DNA of 64,000 nt, taken from positions 1 to 64,000 of the forward strand of contig CAWIHA010000024.1 in NCBI GenBank assembly GCA_963835855.1. The letters run 5' to 3'. A program made the translations under genes and the position numbers. Below, piece by piece: positions 1 to 9,052 of this stretch (the stretch's first letter is position 1; each line of letters starts with the position of its first letter). A model generated the notes under the pieces. That model was not told the origin of the DNA. It saw only the letters and a program-made list of their open reading frames with translations, and did no database searches. This stretch comes from CAWIHA01 sp963835855. Its GTDB lineage: Bacteria > Acidobacteriota > Terriglobia > Bryobacterales > Bryobacteraceae.

Positions 1-1857
1 CGCTGGACGCCGCCACCGCTCCGCCCGGTGGAACGGTGCTGGCGCGGCTCACCGCCAAAATCGATCCGGGGTGGCATCTCTACGCGCTTTCCGTGCCGAA
101 ACCGATCATCCCCACCTCGATCCGCCTCGCCGATCATCCCTTCGTCGAGTCGGTCAAGATCTACCAGCCCAAGCCGCACACCGCCTTCGACGAGAACTTC
201 GGGTTCAACGTCGCGAGCTACGAGAACCAGGCAGTCTTCCTGCTCGACTCCACATCTCCAAGAACGCACCCTCCGGACCGGCGCGGCTTGAGGCGCAGAC
301 GCGGTTTCAGACTTGCAACAACAAGATGTGCCTGCCGCCGCGGCGCGTGACGGTTGCTGCGACGCTCAATATCGATCCGGCCGCGAAGGCAGGTACGATT
401 GCCGTTCCGGCCGGTTACACGGTATTCGATGTTTCGGCTCCGCCGCCCGCGGCATCACCGGGCTCATTTCCTGCGCAAGGCCTGGCCCTATTTATTCTGG
501 TTGCTTTCGGATTCGGCCTCGCTGCGATTTTCACGCCGTGCTGCTTCCCGATGATCCCGATCACGGTCTCCTATTTCCTGAACAAGCCGGCGGGAGCGCG
601 CGGGAAGAGCGTGGCCGATGCCGTGCTGTTCGCGGCCGGCATCGTCATTCTATTTTCGGCGCTGGGCCTCGCAATCACCGCGGCGCTGGGGCCGTTTGGG
701 GTCGTGCAGTTGGGCTCGAATGTTTGGGTGAATGCGTTTATCGCGCTCGTGTTCCTGGTCTTCGGCTTGAGCCTGCTCGGCGCGTACGAGATCACGATCC
801 CATCGAGTGTGCTCACACGCCTGGATCGCGCGTCGCGAGGCGGCGGAGTGCTTGGGACGCTGCTGATGGGGCTTACCTTTTCGCTCACCTCGTTCGCCTG
901 CGTCGGGCCGTTCGTCGGGACACTGCTCGCGGCTTCGGTTGAGGGCGGTGGCCTGCGTCCCCTGGTTGGAATGATGGCGTTCGCGGCTGGCCTCGCGACG
1001 CCGTTCTTTTCCTGGCGCTGTTCCCCTCGTACCTCAAGCGGATTCCTAAGAGCGGTCCCTGGCTCGAGCGCGTGAAAGTGGTGATGGGCTTCCTGATCCT
1101 GGCCGCGATGCTCAAATATTTGAGCGCGGTGGATGAGGTGATGCGCTGGAACGTGCTCACGCGCGCGCGGTTCCTGGCGGCTTGGATGGTGCTGTTTTCA
1201 CTCGCCGGCCTCTACCTGCTGGGGCTCCTGCGAATGCGCGGCATCGCACCCAATGAGACGGTTGGCCTGCCGCGCCTGCTCATCGGCGCCGCGCTGCTTG
1301 TCTTCGCCGTCAGCCTGGCGCCGGGGATGTTCGGCGGCCGGCTGGGCGAGATCGACGCCTATGTGCCGGTGGCTTCCGGCCCGCTCTTCGGGGGCCCGGC
1401 GGCGAAGGGCGAGACCCTCGCGTGGATGACGAACCGCTATCAGGATGCGCTGGCCGAAGCGCGGCGGGAAAACAAGCGGGTGCTGGTCAGCTTCACGGGT
1501 TACGCCTGCACAAACTGCCATTGGATGAAGGCGAACATGTTCACGCGTCCCGAGATCGTTGCCGCGATGAAGGACTACGTGCTGGTCGAGCTTTACACCG
1601 ATGGCACGGACCAGGCTTCCCGCGAGAACCAGGAACTCGAGGAGAAAAAGTTCGCCATGGTTGCTATCCCCTACTACGCTATCCTCGATGCGGATGAAAA
1701 GGTGATCGCAACTTTTCCCGGACTCACCCGCGACCCGCAGCAGTTCCTGGCCTTCCTGCGCTCGGGCTCAGCCGCGGTCATTGGACAGGGCATCACCGCG
1801 GCCGCCGAAGGTGGCGGTAACCTGCTTGCAAGTGCACTTGGACCGAAAGCAAGGTAA
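1..1857 (+). CDS. dsbD: Thiol:disulfide interchange protein, DsbD family (5' truncated, two frameshifts)
   Basis: Predicted inner-membrane electron carrier that passes reducing power to periplasmic thiols. Three successive reading frames join into one DsbD-like protein: an N-terminal DsbD-alpha-like part ending in a Cys pair context (TCNNKMCLPP), a multi-helix DsbD membrane domain with the family CFPMIPIT and FACVGPFVG segments, and a C-terminal thioredoxin-like domain with a CTNC active site near 1510. The frame changes at about 248 (GAC then TCCAC, one C missing from GACCTC) and at about 1010 (one T missing from a T run). Both are single-base deletions, and restoring them gives an uninterrupted protein. 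The start lies upstream of the window. Sequencing error and real decay cannot be separated here. Confidence 0.82.
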
Positions 1858-1864
1858 CGGAGAA

Positions 1865-2593
1865 ATGAAATTTCTATTCGCAGTGACAGTTGCCGCGCTG
1901 ACATTCGTGGCAGCGCGAAGCGTGTGGGCGAAAGTGGGCGGCCAACATCAGATGCGAACGACGAGCGGCACGGTTATAACGGTTCGCGTGACATTGAAAT
2001 CCGGCTCGGAAGAGGGTACGATTCCGGCCAAGTTGTGCCTTCACTAAGGAGCGAAAACGGGATGTTATGAAGCGGTCGCCGAGAACAAACCGTCTTCGCT
2101 GGGACCGTATTCGCTGGAGCCATCTTATACGCCGGTAAGATATGATAACGGCGACACGATTGGATGGCTGCTATTCTCGGCAAAGACCGTTCCCTTTACC
2201 AGCCGTCAGGATCATATGCTGGCCCTTTTGGTTGTCAGCGGTTCTCTGCAGCTCTCAAATGTGCTACCGCCCGTGATTTTGTCGGAGCAGAGCGAGTATT
2301 CCCTGTGGCGTGACAAGGTGCTGTCACCAATGCCGATCTTGACCACGGCGGACTACCTGTTCCCGTTCGAAAGCGAGGAAACTCATTTCTCGGAACACTA
2401 TTACCGGGTTCGAACCTACATGGCGGATGCATCGGGGAAGTACCGACTCGTCGATGTTTACAAAACTGCACGCAGGTACCCTGGATTGGACACTGAGGAA
2501 AAGATTCAGGTCCTCGAAGGAGAACGGAAAACCTTCATGTCTCATCTCTTGTCGAAAAGTCGAGGTCCAATCCGTTCTCCAAGCGCCAAATGA
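1865..2593 (+). pseudogene. Secreted hypothetical protein interrupted by an in-frame TAA
   Basis: An ATG eight bases after the dsbD stop opens a signal peptide (MKFLFAVTVAALTFVAARS, cleavage likely after VWA). The frame hits TAA at 2045-2047 after 60 codons but stays open in the same frame to 2593, and the translation after the stop still looks like protein: GAKTGCYEAVAENKP, then an LFSAKTVPFTSRQD stretch and ETHFSEHYYRVRTY. Without the stop it would be a 242-residue secreted protein of a type I associate with acidobacteria; function unknown. TAA is not a selenocysteine codon, so read-through is unlikely. Either the gene is dead or the stop is a sequence error. A short 5' product (60 aa) and an internal restart at 2216 are possible. 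Confidence 0.6.
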
Positions 2594-2907
2594 GGCGGCT
2601 GCAGCGAGGCACCGCTGGAGGGCAGTGCTTTGTACCGGCCCTCGGTAATGGCAGTTCGCCCCTCGCATGGCAGCCCTTTCCATGGGGCTGGACCCTCCCG
2701 GTCTTTTCCCATTTAGCCGCTAAAAATCCGCCACTGAGGCGCGGAGAGAGACGCGCTCTCCTTCATCAAGCTAACGAAACAGTGAATTCCCGCCGAAATT
2801 ACATACGTGGCGCCACGCTTGGAACCCGCGCCAGATCGTGCTAGAGTACACTTTCGAGCAGCCGGCGGTCATCCACTTTACTCGGAAGGGCTGGCTAGGG
2901 GCAACGC
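2594..2907. other. Intergenic region, 314 bp
   Basis: No convincing reading frame on either strand. The 3' part holds a plausible sigma-70-type promoter (2819-2847) for the membrane protein gene that begins at 2908. No strong terminator hairpin with a T run was seen. Confidence 0.5.
2819..2847 (+). promoter_or_regulatory. Candidate promoter for the 2908 membrane protein gene
   Basis: TTGGAA (2819-2824), a 17-bp spacer, then TAGAGT (2842-2847). It lies 60 bp upstream of the ATG at 2908, which has AGGGG about 10 bases before it. Seen by eye only. Confidence 0.35.
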
Positions 2908-3195
2908 ATGAGGATACGAATCCGTGTGCGGTTCGGGCCTGCGTCCAGACGAGGGCGGACCCGCAACCGCAAGTTGGCTTTGGTCATGGCCGCACTATTG
3001 ACGCCGGCAGCGGTCATGGCCTTGGTGCTCGGGGTATGGCGCCTCTGTTCCGACCTCAACTTGACGCGTGAGTTCGCGATTTCGCGCGGCTTGTTCTCGC
3101 ATTGGCAGGTGTGGATGGTGATGGCTGGCCTGCTGCAAACGTGCGCTTCAGTCCTGAATCGCTATGGGCGCGGCGGCGGCGAAGCCATGCCGTAG
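2908..3195 (+). CDS. Small two-helix membrane protein, unknown function
   Basis: A 95-residue protein with a basic N terminus (many Arg up to residue 22) followed by two hydrophobic segments, about residues 24-45 (LALVMAALLTPAAVMALVLG) and 64-82 (HWQVWMVMAGLLQTCASVL). The arrangement fits a small inner-membrane protein with the N terminus inside. It is preceded by an AGGGG ribosome site and a candidate promoter. The last 34 bases overlap the convergent gene ending at 3162. No family recognised; conserved small membrane proteins of this style occur in acidobacterial genomes. Confidence 0.5.
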   Translation: MRIRIRVRFGPASRRGRTRNRKLALVMAALLTPAAVMALVLGVWRLCSDLNLTREFAISRGLFSHWQVWMVMAGLLQTCASVLNRYGRGGGEAMP

Positions 3196-3806
3196 CCGAT
3201 CTCCGATTCCTCCGCTACCAGCTCCTGCATCGCCTGGGAATAAAAGTGGTTCGAGCGCAGGCGGATCTCGTGTTCCGGCCGGTCCGGAAAAACCAGGTGC
3301 TCGAGCTCGTGCAGCAGGATGCCCAAGGCCGCGGCCTGAAAGTGAATGGTCTCCAGCCGGCCGCCGAGACCGGCTGCCGCGAGGGCTGACAGCGGTTCCG
3401 GACGCCACTGGCGGATTCCCTCGTAGGCCAGGTCGATCTCGCCGATGGGTTCGCCGAGATCGGCGGCGAGGCGGCGCGTGAGCCTGGATTCGGCGCCGCG
3501 CGGATGGTGATGCCCCAGGCACTCGCATGGATTGATGGCATCGAGCAGCACGACGACCATCGCCGGAAGCCGTTCGAATAGCGGCCGATAGGGCGCGAGC
3601 GCTTCCGCGCTCAGCCTGCGCAGGGTATGCGAATAGGCTCGCTCGATTTCGCGCCCCACCTCCAGCGCCCCGCGCGGAAAGCTCAGCAAAAGAAGCGGAA
3701 GATCGGTGCCGGCCCGCACCAGCAACTGCTCGTGGCCGCGCACCCGGTTTGCGAACCGTTCCAGAATACCCAGCGCGTGAACGCCGTGCTGCCGGGAGCA
3801 AGTCAT
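3162..3806 (-). CDS. Hypothetical protein with HExxH zincin-like motif
   Basis: 214 residues, soluble, no signal peptide. The clearest feature is HELEH at residues 166-170, the HExxH zinc-binding signature of gluzincin/metzincin-type metalloproteases, in a helix-like context (ALGILLHELEHLVFP). A conserved Glu-rich stretch follows (MQELVAEESE), which could supply a third ligand. A Cys/His patch (NPCECLGHHH, residues 92-101) may bind another metal. The gene starts 45 bp from the divergent rhomboid gene, so the two may share regulatory DNA. I cannot assign a family; protease activity is inferred from the motif only. Confidence 0.65.
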   Translation of the reverse strand: MTCSRQHGVHALGILERFANRVRGHEQLLVRAGTDLPLLLLSFPRGALEVGREIERAYSHTLRRLSAEALAPYRPLFERLPAMVVVLLDAINPCECLGHHHPRGAESRLTRRLAADLGEPIGEIDLAYEGIRQWRPEPLSALAAAGLGGRLETIHFQAAALGILLHELEHLVFPDRPEHEIRLRSNHFYSQAMQELVAEESEIGYGMASPPPRP

Positions 3807-3851
3807 GACCTGCGCATCTGCTATTCTGGCATAGACGGGTCACGCCTCAGC

Positions 3852-4604
3852 ATGGAATACAGGTTTCGAAGCACCGGATACACCCCGAGCTACCTCCCTG
3901 CTGGCGTGAAGTGGCTTCTCATCAGCAACATCGGCATTTTCGTCCTCAACTACCTCTGGATCATGCTCTTCGATAGCGATCCGTTCCGGATCTTCGGACT
4001 GGTGCCGTTCGAAGTGCTGCGCCGCGGCTTCCTCTGGCAGTTGTTCACCTACATGTTCCTGCACGGCGGGATCTGGCATATCCTGTTCAACATGCTGGTT
4101 TTGTGGATGTTCGGTTTGGACCTGGAACGCGACTGGGGGACGCGGCGTTTTCTCAAGTATTATTTCCTGTGCGGCGCCGGCGCCGGCATCTGCGTTGTGC
4201 TGGTCGCGATGGTTCGGCCGGCAGAGATGCTCGCGCGCACGATCGGTGCCTCAGGCGCCATTTACGGCCTATTGCTGGCCTTTGGCGTCCTGTATGCCGA
4301 CCGCTTGATCCTGATGATGTTCCTGTTCCCCATGAAAGCGAAATACGCCGTAATGATCTTCGGCGCCATCGCGTTTCTCGGATCGTTCGAGCGCGGCTCA
4401 GGAGTCAGCCACGTGGCGCACCTGGGTGGCATGATCTTCGGCTATATCTATCTGAAGACACGTCTGAAACGCACGCGTTCCCACTTCGATCCGTTCGGAT
4501 ACATCCGCCGGGGATATGAGAATTGGAAGCTGCACCGCGCCCGCAAGAGGTTCCAGATCTATATGCGCAAGCAGCAGTCCGGCAGGGACCGTTGGGTGCA
4601 GTAG
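3852..4604 (+). CDS. Rhomboid family intramembrane serine protease
   Basis: A 250-residue multi-pass membrane protein with the rhomboid catalytic layout. HILFN (76-80) matches the oxyanion His and Asn on helix 2, GASGAIYG carries the nucleophile Ser134, and SHVAHLGG holds the catalytic His190. Six hydrophobic segments are visible between residues 20 and 200. The C-terminal tail is basic and cytosolic-looking (residues 203-250, rich in Arg and Lys). Rhomboids cleave membrane-protein substrates within the bilayer; the substrate is unknown. The start ATG at 3852 was chosen because the protein then begins just before the first conserved segment. It is divergent from the HExxH gene. Confidence 0.9.
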   Translation: MEYRFRSTGYTPSYLPAGVKWLLISNIGIFVLNYLWIMLFDSDPFRIFGLVPFEVLRRGFLWQLFTYMFLHGGIWHILFNMLVLWMFGLDLERDWGTRRFLKYYFLCGAGAGICVVLVAMVRPAEMLARTIGASGAIYGLLLAFGVLYADRLILMMFLFPMKAKYAVMIFGAIAFLGSFERGSGVSHVAHLGGMIFGYIYLKTRLKRTRSHFDPFGYIRRGYENWKLHRARKRFQIYMRKQQSGRDRWVQ

Positions 4605-4682
4605 CCACGCCGCTGTAACACCGGAGCGCCATCCGGCGTCTAATCGGTTGCGTCTGATATATTTGGATTAGGGGCAAGCACG

Positions 4683-5810
4683 ATGCGCTCTCGAAACATC
4701 TCCCTCCGCCTTATCACTTGTCTCCTCGCCGGCGTTGCCGTTGTCGCGGCGCAGCAGGGTCCACAGACCGAAGGCAGCGAAACCGTCGCCAAGCCCAGAA
4801 ATAAGGGCGCGGAGACCAGCGAAACCACCGAAGGTCCCAAGATCCCTTCGAAATTCGAGAAGAAAAAGGAGGAACTCCCTGAGGGCACGCCGAACTTCAA
4901 GAGCGAGGTGACGGCGGTGACCGTCGACGTGGCCGTGCTCACTAGCAAGGGGGCGTTCATTCCCGGCATTCCGCGCGGGAATTTCCGCATCCTCGAAGAT
5001 AACGTTCCCCAGCAGATCTCCACGTTCAGCACGGGCGAGGCGCCGATGACGGTGGCTATGGTGGTCGAGTTCAGCAATCTCTTTCAGCAGTATTACAGCG
5101 AGGCCTGGTTCCAGACGCTGACCGCCGCCTGGGGCTTTCTGGAGACGCTGAAGCCGGAAGACTACGTTGCCATCGTGGCCTACGACATTCGCCCCGAGAT
5201 CCTGACGGACTTTACGACCGACAAACAGCAAGCGTACCAGGCGATGAGGCGACTGCAGTTGGCGGGGTTCTCCGAAGCGAACCTGTTCGACGCGGTCACA
5301 GACACGGCCAAGCGCATGCAGGATATCGAGGGCCGCAAGGCGATCGTCCTGATTTCGTCGGGCGTCGACACCTTCAGCAAGCTGACGTTCGACAAGGCCC
5401 GGAAAATCCTCCAGGAGGCCGGCGTCCCGATTTACGCGATCGGGCTGATGCAAACGATGCGCGAGCTCGCCGATGCTTACGGGATGATGGGGCCCATTCA
5501 GCGGATGGACTTCCTGCAAGCCGACAATGAGTTGCGCACTTTCACGCGTGAAACCGGTGGCGTAGCGTTTTTTCCCAAGTTCTACGGCGAGTTTCCGGCC
5601 ATTTTCAGCACCATCTCGGAGGCGCTGCGGCACCAATACACGCTCACCTACAGCCCCTCAAACCAGGCACGCGACGGCAAGTTCCGGAAGATCAAAGTCG
5701 AGCTGGTCAATCCACAGGGCGACCCGCTGAAAGTCATGGAGCACGGCAAGCCGATCAAGTATCAGATCGTCGCGAGAAGCGGCTACACCGCGCCGCGCGA
5801 GGTCGAGTAA
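4683..5810 (+). CDS. Secreted VWFA-related acidobacterial protein
   Basis: 375 residues. The N-terminal signal peptide (MRSRNISLRLITCLLAGVAVVAAQQ) is followed by a charged linker, then a beta segment (VTAVTVDVAVLTSKGAFIPG) and NFRILEDNVPQQISTF, typical of the von Willebrand A-like family expanded in acidobacteria. The VWA fold spans about residues 110-300 and includes KAIVLISSGVDTFS. The metal-ion site is degenerate (VVEFSN in place of DxSxS). A C-terminal beta region ends in RKIKVELVNPQ. Function is unknown; an extracytoplasmic binding role is likely. Such genes are usually present in many copies in this phylum. Confidence 0.88.
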   Translation: MRSRNISLRLITCLLAGVAVVAAQQGPQTEGSETVAKPRNKGAETSETTEGPKIPSKFEKKKEELPEGTPNFKSEVTAVTVDVAVLTSKGAFIPGIPRGNFRILEDNVPQQISTFSTGEAPMTVAMVVEFSNLFQQYYSEAWFQTLTAAWGFLETLKPEDYVAIVAYDIRPEILTDFTTDKQQAYQAMRRLQLAGFSEANLFDAVTDTAKRMQDIEGRKAIVLISSGVDTFSKLTFDKARKILQEAGVPIYAIGLMQTMRELADAYGMMGPIQRMDFLQADNELRTFTRETGGVAFFPKFYGEFPAIFSTISEALRHQYTLTYSPSNQARDGKFRKIKVELVNPQGDPLKVMEHGKPIKYQIVARSGYTAPREVE

Positions 5811-5880
5811 TCGCAGCGGCACAACATCATCCGGAAGTCAAGTCGCTGATCCTTCGTTTTTGCAGGCCGTTACAAATCCG

Positions 5881-5910
5881 TTGACATGGTCGTGTACACT
5901 CTGATAGCGT
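5881..5910 (+). promoter_or_regulatory. Candidate promoter for the response regulator gene
   Basis: A perfect TTGACA (5881-5886), an 18-bp spacer and TAGCGT (5905-5910), 16 bp upstream of the ATG at 5927. The -10 match is weak, so only the -35 is convincing. Confidence 0.4.
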
Positions 5911-5926
5911 TTGTTATCTCCACGCT

Positions 5927-6391
5927 ATGAAAGGCACGTCTTCCGGGAACGCTTCCACTCCAGCGCGTATCCTCCTTGTCGATGACAACAAATTGGGAGT
6001 TGTTGCCCGAAAGTCGGTCCTCGAAGAGCTGGGCTACCACGTCACCACCGCGGCCGATGGCGAGGAGGCGATCGAGCGCTTCGCGCGCGGTAATTTCGAC
6101 CTGGTTATCACCGACTATAAGATGCCGAAGATGGACGGCCTGGAATTCATCAAGCGTGTGCGGCAGCACTCCCCCGGCATGCCGATCATCCTTATTTCCG
6201 GTTACGCGGAGGCACTGGGCCTGGTCGAGGCGAACACCGGCGCCGACATGGTGATCCAGAAGAGCGCAAACGAGGTTCCGCATCTGATCCGGTCCGTGCA
6301 CCGGCTCCTGCACCGCCCTGCACCAAGAAAGCCGGCGGCTTCACAGCGCGCCGCGGCGCGCCCAGGCGGTGCTGGCAGCAAGAGCGTATAG
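5927..6391 (+). CDS. Single-domain response regulator (CheY-like receiver)
   Basis: A 154-residue receiver domain with no output domain. The acidic pair is at residues 19-20 (LLVDDNK), the phosphoacceptor is Asp63 (LVITDYKMPKMDG), the conserved Ser is at 91 (ILISGYAE) and the Lys at 112 (VIQKSA). The final 30 residues form a Pro/Ala/Arg-rich tail. It likely works by protein-protein contact as a phosphorelay intermediate. No kinase is adjacent; the gene is followed immediately by a GH3 hydrolase gene. A strong -35 box lies upstream, so it is probably transcribed alone or with that hydrolase. Confidence 0.88.
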   Translation: MKGTSSGNASTPARILLVDDNKLGVVARKSVLEELGYHVTTAADGEEAIERFARGNFDLVITDYKMPKMDGLEFIKRVRQHSPGMPIILISGYAEALGLVEANTGADMVIQKSANEVPHLIRSVHRLLHRPAPRKPAASQRAAARPGGAGSKSV

Positions 6392-6398
6392 TATTGGT

Positions 6399-8180
6399 TT
6401 GAGTTTCCCCTCCCAGACCCTTGCCACTCTTGCACTGCTCGGCGGCATGAGTTTTGCTTTGGCCGCGACCGCGAAGCCAGCCAAGCCGCCGCGCGACAGG
6501 CCTCCGCCGGCAGTGAGGACCTGGATGCGCTCGATGACGCTTCGCGACAAGGTCGCGCAACTCGTGGTGGTTTCGTGCAATGGCGAGCCGCCGAACTCAC
6601 GCTCCGGTGAATACAGGAAAATCCTCCACTGGGTGCGCGATGTCCGCGCCGGCGGCCTGATCATGATGAACCGTGTCGAGAACGGTTCGGTCCGCAAGGG
6701 CGAGCCCTACGCGATGGCCGCTTTTCTCAACCGGGTCCAAAGATTGAGCAAGGTGCCGCTGCTGGTGGCCGGCGATTTCGAGCGAGCCGATTCGATGCGG
6801 GTGGAGTCGCAGATCAAGTTCCCGCATGCGATGGCGTTTGCGGCGACCGGCGACCCCGCGCTTAGCCGCTACGAAGGCGCGGTCACGGCCCGGCAGGCGA
6901 GAGCACTGGGCGTGCCGTGGATTTTCGCGCCCGTGGCCAACGTCAATAACAACCCGGACAATCCTATCATCAACATCCGCTCTTATGGCGAAAACCCGGA
7001 AGAAGTCGCGGCACACGTGCGCGCATTCATAGAGGGTGCGCACTCGGAACCCGGCGCCCCGGCGATGGTGACCGCAAAGCATTTCCCTGGGCACGGCGAT
7101 ACCGCTACCGACAGCCACCTCGCGCTTGCCGTCCTGAACGCGGATAAGGCGCGGTTGGAAGCGGTGGAGCTTGTGCCGTTCCGCGCTGCGATCGCCGCGG
7201 GCGTCGATTCGATTATGACGGCGCATATCGCGGTGCCCGCGCTCGACGAGCCCGGCACGCCCGCCACGCTCTCCCACGCCGTCCTGACCGGGCTGTTGCG
7301 CGAGGAGCTGGGATTCCACGGGCTCATCGTGACCGATGCGCTCATCATGAACGGCGTCTCCAAGCAGTGGGCGCCAGGCCAGGCCGCGGCCATGGCGATC
7401 GAAGCCGGTGCGGACATCCTGCTCATGCCGCCGGACCCTGAGGCCGCCATCGAAGGCGTGCTGGGGGCTGTGAAGCAAGGCAAGATTACCCGCAGCCGCA
7501 TCGACGAGAGCGTGAGGAGGCTTCTGGCTGCCAAGGCGCGGCTCGGCCTCAACCGGCGCCGCACCGTCGATCTCGATGCTCTGCTCGATGAGCTCAATTC
7601 GCCAGAGGACATCGAGCGGGTTCAGGAAATCGCCGACCGCGCGGTCACGCTGGTGAAGAACGACCGGAGCCTGGTGCCGCTGTCGAAAGGCAGCGCTCCG
7701 TCCTTTGTCGCGTTGAGCGAAGGCCGTTATTCGACTGAAGGGCGCAGCTTCATTCAGGAGGTGCGCAAGCGGTTGCCGAACGCGCAGATAACGCTGCTCG
7801 ATCCCTCCGATTCCGAAGCCGCATTCGACCAGGCGCTCGCCAGTTCCAAGAATTCCGGCGTGGTGGTCGCTGCGGTATTCTCAGCCGTCGCTGCCTACCG
7901 CGGCAGCCTGACGTTGAACGGCGGCTATTCAAAGCTGCTGAACGCGCTGATTGATTCGGGCAAACCGGTCATCCTGGCCGCGCTCGGCGACCCTTACCTC
8001 GTGCGCAGCTTCCCCAAAGTGAGCGCGTATCTGACTACTTACAGCACCGTCCCGCCCTCGGAAATCGCGGCGGTAAAGGCGCTGTTCGACGAGATCCCGA
8101 TTCAAGGCCGATTGCCGGTCACCATCCCCGGCATCGCCAAATACGGCGATGGCATTCGGGTGGCGGCGACAGCTCGCTGA
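6399..8180 (+). CDS. Glycoside hydrolase family 3, beta-N-acetylhexosaminidase type
   Basis: About 593 residues with a signal peptide (TLATLALLGGMSFALAATA) and a GH3 TIM barrel. KHFPGHGDTATDSH is the NagZ-type loop whose Asp/His pair supplies the general acid/base, and IVTDALIMNGV carries the nucleophile Asp. It likely removes N-acetylglucosamine from peptidoglycan fragments or chitin-type glycans outside the cytoplasm. A second domain (about residue 410 onward, VTLVKNDRSLVPL) is the usual GH3 alpha/beta sandwich. The start is uncertain: TTG 6399 gives a clean signal peptide, GTG 6369 would overlap the regulator gene, and ATG 6447 is too late for the signal. Confidence 0.85.
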   Translation: MSFPSQTLATLALLGGMSFALAATAKPAKPPRDRPPPAVRTWMRSMTLRDKVAQLVVVSCNGEPPNSRSGEYRKILHWVRDVRAGGLIMMNRVENGSVRKGEPYAMAAFLNRVQRLSKVPLLVAGDFERADSMRVESQIKFPHAMAFAATGDPALSRYEGAVTARQARALGVPWIFAPVANVNNNPDNPIINIRSYGENPEEVAAHVRAFIEGAHSEPGAPAMVTAKHFPGHGDTATDSHLALAVLNADKARLEAVELVPFRAAIAAGVDSIMTAHIAVPALDEPGTPATLSHAVLTGLLREELGFHGLIVTDALIMNGVSKQWAPGQAAAMAIEAGADILLMPPDPEAAIEGVLGAVKQGKITRSRIDESVRRLLAAKARLGLNRRRTVDLDALLDELNSPEDIERVQEIADRAVTLVKNDRSLVPLSKGSAPSFVALSEGRYSTEGRSFIQEVRKRLPNAQITLLDPSDSEAAFDQALASSKNSGVVVAAVFSAVAAYRGSLTLNGGYSKLLNALIDSGKPVILAALGDPYLVRSFPKVSAYLTTYSTVPPSEIAAVKALFDEIPIQGRLPVTIPGIAKYGDGIRVAATAR

Positions 8181-8263
8181 CGTTCGCTGGGATGTGTGTT
8201 CCGGCGAGGGCCGCGCCCGCTCACAAGCCGCCACCCGTTATCATCGGTTCAGGAGGGCTGTTG

Positions 8264-8965
8264 ATGCTGGAAATCACCTGGCTTGGACATGGCACGTTTC
8301 AGTTCTGCTTGGAGACAGGCGAAGTCATTCTGATCGACCCCTGGACCGACGGCAACCCCGCCTATCCGAAAGCCCACTCCATCCCCCGCGTGGACACCAT
8401 CCTGATCACCCACGGCCACTTCGATCACATTCACGACGCCATTCCGCTGGCGAAGAAATTCTCGCCGCAGGTGGTGGCTGTTTATGAGACCTGTGAATGG
8501 CTGGGATCGAAAGGCGTCGAGAACTTGAGCCCGATGAACAAAGGCGGATCGCAGAAGGCCGGGCCGGTGACCGTCACGATGACGCACGCGGTGCATAGTT
8601 GCGGCATTCGCGAGGACGATGGGCGGATCGTTTACGGTGGCGAGGCGTCCGGCTACGTCCTGCGCCTGCCCGGCGGCCGGACGTTCTACTTCGCCGGCGA
8701 TACCAATGTGTTCTCGGATATGCGGCTCATCGAGGAACTCTATCACCCGGAGCTGGCCTTCCTGCCGATCGGGGACCTGTTTACGATGGGCCCGCGTGAG
8801 GCAGCGCTCGCCTGCTCGATGCTCAAGCCGAAGAAGGTTGTGCCCATGCACTTCGGCACTTTTCCAGCGCTTACGGGCCGGCCGGAGGAGCTTCGGAAGC
8901 TGCTGGCGGACGTGCGCGGCGTAGAGGTCTGGCCGCTCGAGCCAGGCAAGACGGCAAACTGGTAG
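8264..8965 (+). CDS. UPF0173-type metal-dependent hydrolase (metallo-beta-lactamase fold)
   Basis: A 233-residue protein with the metallo-beta-lactamase signature THGHFDHIHD near residue 50. It also has WLGHGTFQF at the start and PMHFGTFPAL near the end, as in the UPF0173 group of uncharacterised hydrolases. Two metals are expected, bound by the His/Asp cluster. The start ATG at 8264 sits six bases after AGGAGGG, an excellent ribosome site. There is no signal peptide, so it is probably cytosolic. Substrate unknown. It stands alone between the GH3 gene and the convergent malic enzyme gene. Confidence 0.85.
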   Translation: MLEITWLGHGTFQFCLETGEVILIDPWTDGNPAYPKAHSIPRVDTILITHGHFDHIHDAIPLAKKFSPQVVAVYETCEWLGSKGVENLSPMNKGGSQKAGPVTVTMTHAVHSCGIREDDGRIVYGGEASGYVLRLPGGRTFYFAGDTNVFSDMRLIEELYHPELAFLPIGDLFTMGPREAALACSMLKPKKVVPMHFGTFPALTGRPEELRKLLADVRGVEVWPLEPGKTANW

Positions 8966-9052
8966 TGGGTTGCGGGTTGTAGCTCGTCGATCGTAGCTCG
9001 CCGGTGAGTATTCCGTGCGCCGGGTGACCGCCGGCGGTCTGCGTTCCACAAT

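Noticed and set aside
2404..2416. GGTTCGAACC, tRNA T-loop-like
   Set aside because: It lies inside the coding part of the interrupted secreted gene and no cloverleaf can be built around it.
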